Assembly (NCBI GenBank): GCA_031428675.1
Contig: JANOYC010000055.1
Location: forward strand, 1-37,924
Reading direction: 5' to 3'
DNA length: 37,924 nucleotides
DNA from: JANOYC01 sp031428675
GTDB taxonomy: Bacteria > Actinomycetota > Actinomycetes > Actinomycetales > Microbacteriaceae
The notes beneath the pieces were generated by a model, which was not told the DNA's origin, ran no database searches, and worked only from the letters and a program-made list of their open reading frames with translations. Within the stretch, counting starts at the first letter, position 1; every line of letters starts with the position of its first letter. Of the stretch, positions 32,959-37,924 are shown in pieces. Made by a program: the position numbers and the translations under genes.

Positions 32959-33689
32959 TCGAAGACCTTGCCCACGTCCACTCGGCTCGAGCCGGATTCA
33001 TCCGCGCTCGCCGGCTCATCGGTCAGCCACACGGAACCAAATTCTTGGCCCCAGATGAGCTTTTCCAATCCGGGGGTTGCGAGGGCGAGCGTGACCATGA
33101 GAGTGTCGACCGGTTCGGCGGGACTGTCGCTTTTGCTCGACGGTTGCGTCGAGGTACCAGGCGCGACGGCAAGCACGAGCACCTTGTGATGCACCTCTTT
33201 CGTGAGCGGGATGTCGGTTCCGTCTGCGGCTTTCGCTGTCGCCGAGATTACGACGCCAACGGTGTCGCCGGGTTTGACCGTGCCACCGACAACATGCTCG
33301 ACCGGCAGCGCGATCGTGACGGCTTGCATTCCGTCGGGAAGTGGCACGTCGCCGCGTGCAGCGCGCTCGCTCGGGAGCACCCATCGCGCGTTGAGCAATT
33401 GCTCACCGGGAAGGAGCGCCACGTCGGCGACCTTCCCCTCCAGCGCCTTGAGATCGGTCACGCGATCGCTGGCGGCTGCGGCCGCTGGCACCCGCTTGGC
33501 TACGATCATCTTCTCGGCGTCGGCCGCTGAGGTCCCGGCGTTGATGGGCGCCGAGACGACGTAGATCGAGACGAGTTCGGCACCAGCGAAAGCTCGCGCG
33601 TCGGCGGTTCTGACGTACCCGGTCAATACGACGGTTCCGGCGACGGCGAGCACGATCGCAATGATCGCTCCTATGAGTCGAGTTTTCAT
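32955..33689 (-). CDS. cpaB: Tad pilus assembly protein CpaB/RcpC
   Basis: The 244-residue protein begins MKTRLIGAIIAIVLAVAGTV, a membrane anchor or signal sequence, and continues with an SAF-type domain (VPAAAAASDRVTDL, LLPGEQLLNARWV) and a second beta-rich block around KPGDTVGVVIS. CpaB proteins act on the outer face of the membrane, possibly binding glycan. A Ser/Pro-rich linker lies near residue 185. The frame is open to 33878, but that part overlaps tadG and lacks the hydrophobic start. Confidence 0.9.
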   Translation of the reverse strand: MKTRLIGAIIAIVLAVAGTVVLTGYVRTADARAFAGAELVSIYVVSAPINAGTSAADAEKMIVAKRVPAAAAASDRVTDLKALEGKVADVALLPGEQLLNARWVLPSERAARGDVPLPDGMQAVTIALPVEHVVGGTVKPGDTVGVVISATAKAADGTDIPLTKEVHHKVLVLAVAPGTSTQPSSKSDSPAEPVDTLMVTLALATPGLEKLIWGQEFGSVWLTDEPASADESGSSRVDVGKVFE

Positions 33690-33697
33690 GACGTCTC

Positions 33698-34675
33698 CTA
33701 GCGAATGAGGCGGACGACGGATGCGCCCAGGTCTGGGCCGCCGAGTTCGGCAGCGGCGGCGTCGATCGACACCCAGTGGCTGAAGTAGCCCTGAATACCT
33801 CGGCAGTTGCCCGTGCATTTCGGCGCGAGCGGGTCGATCATGACCGCGGGAAACTTGTTTCCCCCGGAGAGTTTCCAACCGGTCAGCGTGAACGCCGCGA
33901 ATGCATAAATGTGGTAGCTCGCGGCGGGCCCGTGCGTGACATTCGCGCCATCGAAGATGGGGACGAGCACAGTCGTCCCGACGGCGCGCGACATTACGTC
34001 ATCGCACACGCCGGGGTAGGAGTTGCCCGGCTCGCTGGGTACGGAGGCATTGTCGAGATCGACGAAGGCGGCGCACAAGCCGTCAAGCCTCTCGATCCAG
34101 CCGAATCCGCCGGGAATCGGATGACCATCCCTCCCCTTGCAGCTGAGGTTCTGGTCGTACCGAATCAACTGCAGCGTGCCCGAGAGGGCCGGCTGGAACT
34201 CGCAGTAGGAGATCGCGATCGGCAAGGTGACGGTCGCTGCGGACGGTGAGCCCCACTCGGCGGTTGCCGCGGCGCGAACCGTCGTCTCGCTGGTGCCGCC
34301 GGGCGAGACAATCGACGCAAAGAAGTTGGTGATGGCAGGAGCGTCGCTCCCTGCCTCGCGCGTGCTTGACGTGACGAGCACGCTGTGGCTCGTGGGGAAG
34401 GTCGGCGTGAGCACGTTCGAAGCCCCGTCATTCGCATTGGAGTTCGCGAACGACAGCGCGGTGGCTTCCGATCCCGTGCACGCGCCTTTCGCGCAGCCCT
34501 GAGCAATGGCCAAAGCGGCGGCGTCGGCACCATTTTGAAGTTGCGCTCGCTCCGCGTACAGGGCGCCGACGTCGACTGCGATCGCCAGGCATCCAATGAT
34601 CGGAACCATGAGGATGCCGACGAGCACGGCGGACGCTCCGCGCTCGCTTTTGAGCCGAGCCCTCAACCACCGCAT
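33698..34675 (-). CDS. tadG: TadG-like pseudopilin/surface protein
   Basis: The 325-residue protein has the typical TadG N-terminus: basic MRWLRARLKSERGASAVLVG, a membrane helix, and VDVGALYAERAQLQNGADAA. The C-terminal two-thirds is exported, with several cysteines (YCEFQPA, NLSCKGRD, GLCAAF, GVCDDV, PKCTGNCRG) that could form disulfides. The ATG at 34675 overlaps the tadE end by 13 bp. TadG proteins are thought to be minor pilus or anchoring components. The frame extends to 34780, but that part lies inside tadE. Confidence 0.88.
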   Translation of the reverse strand: MRWLRARLKSERGASAVLVGILMVPIIGCLAIAVDVGALYAERAQLQNGADAAALAIAQGCAKGACTGSEATALSFANSNANDGASNVLTPTFPTSHSVLVTSSTREAGSDAPAITNFFASIVSPGGTSETTVRAAATAEWGSPSAATVTLPIAISYCEFQPALSGTLQLIRYDQNLSCKGRDGHPIPGGFGWIERLDGLCAAFVDLDNASVPSEPGNSYPGVCDDVMSRAVGTTVLVPIFDGANVTHGPAASYHIYAFAAFTLTGWKLSGGNKFPAVMIDPLAPKCTGNCRGIQGYFSHWVSIDAAAAELGGPDLGASVVRLIR

Positions 34676-35052
34676 AGCATCACTCCCTTTCCTTCCAGCG
34701 GCAGCGTGACTCCGAAGAATCCGGTAACAAGCGCTGCGGGATAGCGAATTTGCACTGTGGCGCTGGTCCCTGCGATGCAACTCGCGGGAGTCACCGTGAT
34801 GTTTCCTGCGACGAGGGCCGGACTGAGCGAGGGTGCCGCCACGATTGCGGCAGCACGTGCGAGCGCCGGGTCGTCCTGGATGGCCATCACGCGAGCTCCC
34901 TCCCGGGCGGCGTTCGTGACCGAGATTTGCGCGTTGAAGAGCAAGCTGAATTCAATGAGGCCTAGCACGAGAAGCACGAGCACGGGCAGGATGAGCGCGA
35001 ATTCGACCGCGGCTGCGCCGTCGTCGCGTGTGGCGATGCGTCTCACCGTCAT
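34663..35052 (-). CDS. tadE: TadE-like pseudopilin
   Basis: The 129-residue protein shows the TadE signature: a short positive N-terminus, DDGAAAVEFALILPVLVLLV with the pseudopilin cleavage region, and FNAQISVTNAAREGARV. The rest is a small exported domain with two cysteines. The ATG at 35052 has GAGGAG upstream on the minus strand. A long frame extends to 35409 but reads antisense-like through flp in another frame and is not coding. Two strong hairpins separate it from flp. Confidence 0.9.
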   Translation of the reverse strand: MTVRRIATRDDGAAAVEFALILPVLVLLVLGLIEFSLLFNAQISVTNAAREGARVMAIQDDPALARAAAIVAAPSLSPALVAGNITVTPASCIAGTSATVQIRYPAALVTGFFGVTLPLEGKGVMLCGG

Positions 35053-35074
35053 TCCGTTCGCTCCTCGTGATTGG

Positions 35075-35106
35075 GCGGCGGCCTCCGCTTTCGCGGAAGC
35101 CGCCGC
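35075..35106 (-). terminator. Strong hairpin between flp and tadE (proximal to tadE)
   Basis: GCGGCGGCCTCCGC (35075-35088) pairs with GCGGAAGCCGCCGC (35093-35106), 13 of 14 positions, around a 4-nt loop. No T-run follows on the minus strand. It could be a partial terminator or an mRNA-stabilising structure that lets flp be expressed well above the downstream genes. Confidence 0.6.
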
Positions 35107-35120
35107 GAGACCCGCGTTCA

Positions 35121-35144
35121 CTTGCGGTGGTAGCCCACCGCAAG
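35121..35144 (-). terminator. Hairpin directly after the flp stop
   Basis: CTTGCGGTGG (35121-35130) pairs perfectly with CCACCGCAAG (35135-35144) around a 4-nt loop, starting 6 bp after the flp stop. It stands in tandem with the hairpin at 35075-35106. Together they probably partition expression between the abundant pilin and the assembly genes. Confidence 0.6.
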
Positions 35145-35150
35145 CCTGGG

Positions 35151-35336
35151 TCAGGGTGCGGTGATTTCGCCCGCGACGCCGTTGAAGAGGCCGAGAAGGT
35201 TTCCACCGAGCGCGGTGACGCCGGCGATGATGACGACCGCGATGAGCGAGACCATGAGGCCGTATTCGACGGCGGTCGCGCCCTCCTCGTTCTGGATGCT
35301 GTTGATGCGAGCCTGGATTCGGGTGTAGAGCTTCAT
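35151..35336 (-). CDS. flp: Flp/Fap-type IVb pilin
   Basis: The 61-residue pilin precursor has a short leader ending EEG, then ATAVEYGLMVSLIAVVIIAG: the prepilin-peptidase site after Gly19, with Glu at +5 and Tyr at +6, and the hydrophobic helix of the pilus core. The ATG at 35336 has GGGAA at good spacing. Another ATG at 35348 would add four residues and is less likely. It is the first gene of the pilus run. Upstream on the same strand are a small stem-loop (35396-35413) and a pair of 20-bp palindromes. Confidence 0.93.
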   Translation of the reverse strand: MKLYTRIQARINSIQNEEGATAVEYGLMVSLIAVVIIAGVTALGGNLLGLFNGVAGEITAP

Positions 35337-35395
35337 TCGTGTTCCCATCTGTGTGTCGCTGGTTCGGGGGTGACCGTGCGAGTGAGCGCAAAGTT

Positions 35396-35413
35396 ACGCT
35401 TCGCCGCAAGCGT
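35396..35413. promoter_or_regulatory. Small palindrome in the flp leader
   Basis: ACGCTT-N6-AAGCGT lies between the flp start and the palindrome pair. It may be part of the 5' leader of the pilin mRNA or a further binding site. Confidence 0.35.
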
Positions 35414-35428
35414 CACGCCAGATCACCA

Positions 35429-35448
35429 GCGTTCAAAAAGGTAAACAC
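35429..35448. promoter_or_regulatory. 20-bp palindrome, site A (flp-proximal)
   Basis: Read toward flp, it is GTGTTTA-CCTTTT-TGAACGC, a copy of the motif GCGTTYA-N6-TGAACGC. It ends 92 bp before the flp ATG. It is spaced exactly 31 bp (three helical turns) from site B, so both lie on one face of the helix. It is probably an operator. Confidence 0.7.
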
Positions 35449-35459
35449 CGAGCCCTCGG

Positions 35460-35479
35460 CCGTTTGAATGCCTAAACGC
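35460..35479. promoter_or_regulatory. 20-bp palindrome, site B (flp-distal, near tadV)
   Basis: Read toward flp, it is GCGTTTA-GGCATT-CAAACGG. It lies 51 bp before the prepilin peptidase ATG, so sites A and B together could control both divergent pilus transcripts. Confidence 0.7.
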
Positions 35480-35530
35480 TCCGCACACTGCTCGCGCACG
35501 CCCGCGTCAATGGGCGGAAAATGGCGCACG

Positions 35531-36163
35531 ATGGAACTTTGGATCACTCTCACGTGTGCACTCGTCGGCGCCGCTCTCGGTCTGCCCCTGGCATCCGCGG
35601 CGGAGCGACTGCTGCGCACACCGCGCGCGCTGTCTCGACTCGCGCGCGCCGGTGCCACAGTCGCCAGCGGCGTACTGGTCGCGATCGCGTGGTCGATTTT
35701 CGGATTCAGCTGGGAGACACCGGCATACCTGTACTTGTGCGGCGTCGCTATTGTCCTCAGCATCGTCGACCTGATGGAAAAACGACTCCCGAACCCGATT
35801 GTTTATCCATCACTGGTTGTCATGCCCGCATTGCTGATTCTCGCGGCGGCCTTGAGCGATTCGTGGCCGCGACTGCTCTGGGCGGCTGTCGGCGCCATCG
35901 CGCTTTTCGCCGTATATTTCGTCCTCGCGCTCATTTCCCCTTCGGGGATCGGCATGGGAGACGTCAAGCTGTCGGCCCTCATCGGCTTCGCCTTGGGCTA
36001 CCTCGGTTGGACGCCCGTGCTTATCGGCGGCACTGCCGGGTTCATCATCGCCGGATTGGTGTCGACAATCGCCCTGCTGGCGCGCCTGGTCACCCTTCGT
36101 GGCTCGATTCCGTTCGGCCCGGCAATGTTCGCGGGCGCTTTCGTCGGGATACTCGCTTCCTGA
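35531..36163 (+). CDS. tadV: A24-family prepilin peptidase (TadV/CpaA)
   Basis: This enzyme cleaves the leader of Flp and the pseudopilins at the membrane. The 210-residue protein has about six membrane segments and the two catalytic aspartates: Asp80 in SIVDLMEKRLPN and Asp144 in GMGDVKLSALIGF (the GxGD motif). It lacks the N-terminal methylase domain, as is usual for TadV. The ATG at 35531 begins the first hydrophobic helix; in-frame ATGs at 35510 and 35468 would add a hydrophilic extension. It is divergent from flp across the palindrome pair A/B. Confidence 0.9.
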   Translation: MELWITLTCALVGAALGLPLASAAERLLRTPRALSRLARAGATVASGVLVAIAWSIFGFSWETPAYLYLCGVAIVLSIVDLMEKRLPNPIVYPSLVVMPALLILAAALSDSWPRLLWAAVGAIALFAVYFVLALISPSGIGMGDVKLSALIGFALGYLGWTPVLIGGTAGFIIAGLVSTIALLARLVTLRGSIPFGPAMFAGAFVGILAS

Positions 36164-36177
36164 GTGCGCCATCCCTC

Positions 36178-36197
36178 GCGTTTAGGAGATTGAACGC
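36178..36197. promoter_or_regulatory. 20-bp palindrome, site C
   Basis: GCGTTTA-GGAGAT-TGAACGC begins 14 bp after the tadV stop. It is the distal member of a second pair and most resembles site B. The distance to site D is exactly 31 bp, as for A and B. Confidence 0.7.
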
Positions 36198-36208
36198 CGC
36201 TGGCCGCT

Positions 36209-36228
36209 CCGTTCAGGTTTTTGAACGC
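36209..36228. promoter_or_regulatory. 20-bp palindrome, site D
   Basis: CCGTTCA-GGTTTT-TGAACGC ends 86 bp before the start of the Ig-like repeat gene. It most resembles site A and shares TTTTTGAACGCT with it in the same orientation relative to the downstream gene. Confidence 0.7.
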
Positions 36229-36314
36229 TCAGGACCTCTTCGCACGGCGGCGCCGACCCTATCGTCGGATCAGCGACCCGGAATCCGGGCCGAGACCACG
36301 TGTAAGGAAGTGCT

Positions 36315-37924
36315 ATGTCGGCAATGCCCAGGAAATCGCATCGCCCAGCCCAGCGACAACGGATGCGCGCCGTGACGATTCAGGGCGGGCTTCGCGGGCG
36401 CACGTGGCTGAGCGTGAGTACCGTGCTGGCGCTTCTCGTGGCAGGAGTCGCCGCGCCTGCAGCATATGCGGCGACCGCGCCGGCGACCGCCGCCTTCACC
36501 GGCGGAGCCGGAACCGTTTCTGTGAACGGCGCGCTGTATGCCAAGTCAGGCGCCGTGCTGACTCTCTCCGTGACAGCGCCGAGCGAGACGAAGTGCGTAG
36601 ATGTCAGTTCGGCGTTCACCGCCCACGACTCTTCGGAGACAGCGAGATCCGAGTGGGTCTTCACGACGACGGCGAGCAACGGCGACGGCTCACGAAGCAT
36701 CAACGCAACCGCGTCCCTTGGCTACAACAACAACGACAAGTGCACCGGATCGTCGGCATCGGCGCAGGCGTCCTACATCCTCGACAACACCGGGCCAGCG
36801 GTATCCGCCACCCTCACACCCGCGCCCAATGCGGCCGGTTGGAGCCGTGCGGCCACGACGGTGACCTGGACCGCGACGGACTCCGGCTCAGGAGTGTCGA
36901 GCGGCCCGACCCCGGCATCCGCTATCGAGACGGCCGACGGCATTGTGATCCGCCAAGCGACGGCGACCGATCGACTCGGCAACTCCGGCAACGGCTCGGT
37001 GACGGTTCGGATCGACAAGACCGCTCCGACCATCGCAGCGACGGAGGCGAAGAACCCGAACGGCACCACGACCGTCTCGTTCACGTGTGCAGACCCCATC
37101 TCCGGCGGGTCGCCCTCCGGCATCGCGAGCTGCCTCGCGAGCGGATCGTCCACCAATTCCACAACCGTGCCGCCCGGCACGACCGTGAGCGGCACCGCGA
37201 CCGACGCGGCCGGGAATAGTACGAGCACCTCGGTGACCGTCGCGGCCGGGGACATCACGGCGCCGACGCTCACAGGCTCGCCGACATCATCCCCCAATGG
37301 CGCCGGTTGGTATGCGGGCGACGTGACGGTCCGCTGGAGCGCCACGGACGCCGAATCCGGCGTCCCCGTCGCCCCTGGCAACACCACGATCACCGGAGAA
37401 GGCACGGGCCTCACAAGCACGACGACCGTGGTGAATGGCGCGGGACTTTCTACCACCGCGTCGAGCTCACCGTCGGTCAAGATCGACCGCACCCCGCCGA
37501 TCACCAGTATCACCGGAGCGTCGAACCTCTGGAGCAAGAGCGCCGTGACCGTGCGTCTCACCGCGAGCGACAATCTCTCGACCGTCGCGTCGACCGAGTA
37601 CAGCATCGACGCGGGCGGATTCGTCTCGGGTACGCACGTCACTTTCCCCACCGAAGGTGACTACGTCATTTCCTTCCGCAGCACCGACCGCGCAGGAAAT
37701 ACGGAGCCCACCCAGACAGCGCGAGTGCGGATCGACAAGACCGCGCCGAGCATCAGCCACAGCTTCGCCCCGTCAGGATACGTCGACGCCTCATGGGCCA
37801 ATTACGCCATCACGGTCGCGTTCGCGTGCGCGGATCAAGGCGGATCCGGCATCGGCACCTGCACCGGACCCGTCACGACGACCGCAGAGGGCAGCGTCAC
37901 GGTCAACGGCACCGCCACTGACGT
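36315..37924 (+). CDS. Secreted Ig-like repeat protein (partial)
   Basis: The ATG at 36315, with AAGGAAG 4 nt upstream, opens a frame that continues to the window edge (536 residues). A signal peptide is clear: a basic N-region, a hydrophobic core at about residues 31-47, and a cleavage site near AAYA/AT (52-53). The mature part is Thr/Ser/Gly-rich with repeated beta-sandwich units, marked by recurring (I/L)D(K/N/R)T(A/G/P)P, by GW...VTV(T/R)W(S/T)ATD, and by D(A/R)AGN. It resembles OmpL47- or Ig-like extracellular repeats of adhesins or wall enzymes. Several Cys pairs occur. The anchor lies beyond the window. It shares an upstream palindrome pair with the pilus promoter. Confidence 0.9.
   Translation, partial: MSAMPRKSHRPAQRQRMRAVTIQGGLRGRTWLSVSTVLALLVAGVAAPAAYAATAPATAAFTGGAGTVSVNGALYAKSGAVLTLSVTAPSETKCVDVSSAFTAHDSSETARSEWVFTTTASNGDGSRSINATASLGYNNNDKCTGSSASAQASYILDNTGPAVSATLTPAPNAAGWSRAATTVTWTATDSGSGVSSGPTPASAIETADGIVIRQATATDRLGNSGNGSVTVRIDKTAPTIAATEAKNPNGTTTVSFTCADPISGGSPSGIASCLASGSSTNSTTVPPGTTVSGTATDAAGNSTSTSVTVAAGDITAPTLTGSPTSSPNGAGWYAGDVTVRWSATDAESGVPVAPGNTTITGEGTGLTSTTTVVNGAGLSTTASSSPSVKIDRTPPITSITGASNLWSKSAVTVRLTASDNLSTVASTEYSIDAGGFVSGTHVTFPTEGDYVISFRSTDRAGNTEPTQTARVRIDKTAPSISHSFAPSGYVDASWANYAITVAFACADQGGSGIGTCTGPVTTTAEGSVTVNGTATD

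Noticed and set aside
36773..37651. 292-codon minus-strand frame rich in Val/Pro
   Set aside because: It is antisense to the Ig-like repeat gene, which has a signal peptide, a ribosome-binding site and periodic motifs. The antisense product has no start signal.
1..37924. CRISPR array, tRNA, rRNA, insertion sequence or prophage
   Set aside because: I saw no regularly spaced direct repeats, transposase or integrase motifs, or tRNA-like cloverleafs. The only perfect tandem repeat noticed is the 21-bp duplication at leuC.

Overview
The window is high-GC actinobacterial chromosome, most likely from a Microbacteriaceae-like organism. The grounds are GTG/TTG starts, tightly overlapping genes, a coenzyme F420 locus with F420-dependent glucose-6-phosphate dehydrogenase, the gene order leuC-leuD-murA-plsC-gpsA-ddl with DUF3515 and thiL, and a Gram-positive-type Tad pilus locus without a secretin. 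Family placement is inference; no search could be run. I saw no tRNA, rRNA, CRISPR array, insertion sequence or prophage.

Layout. (1) 1-3077, minus: a MoxR ATPase, DUF58 protein and TgpA-like transglutaminase module, the last cut by the window edge. (2) 3185-10606: a compact F420 locus. cofD and fbiC run rightward and meet a leftward, translationally coupled run of coaD, fgd, a second LLM-family oxidoreductase gene, cofE and cofC. CofE is a stand-alone ligase without the nitroreductase domain of mycobacterial FbiB. cofC and cofE carry a 12-bp motif in inverted pairs. (3) 11217-12891: a two-component system preceded by a cysteine-rich short ORF whose stop overlaps the regulator's start. (4) 12897-23955: housekeeping genes recG, rsmD, an ArsR-type regulator, thiL, a DUF3515 lipoprotein, ddl, gpsA, plsC, murA, leuD and leuC. 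(5) 24015-25160: terC behind a convincing yybP-ykoY (Mn2+) riboswitch. (6) 25229-28244: a TetR regulator, GT1-type glycosyltransferase, SRPBCC protein and DUF4166 protein, packed like an operon and of unknown function. (7) 28287-36163: a Tad/Flp pilus locus (flp, tadE, tadG, cpaB, cpaE, tadA, tadB, tadC on minus; prepilin peptidase on plus). (8) 36315-end: a secreted Ig-like repeat protein, cut by the window edge.

The most interesting signal is regulatory. Two pairs of a 20-bp palindrome (GCGTTYA-N6-TGAACGC) occur, each pair spaced exactly 31 bp. One lies between flp and the prepilin peptidase gene, the other just upstream of the Ig-like repeat gene. Each pair sits about 90 bp before flp or before the repeat gene, in matching orientation. 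This suggests that one unidentified regulator controls both the pilus and a surface protein. Other points of interest are the possible cysteine-responsive leader peptide, the inverted repeats inside cofC, a 51-nt hairpin between cofD and fbiC, a possible AUC start for ddl, and a 21-bp tandem duplication at the start of leuC.
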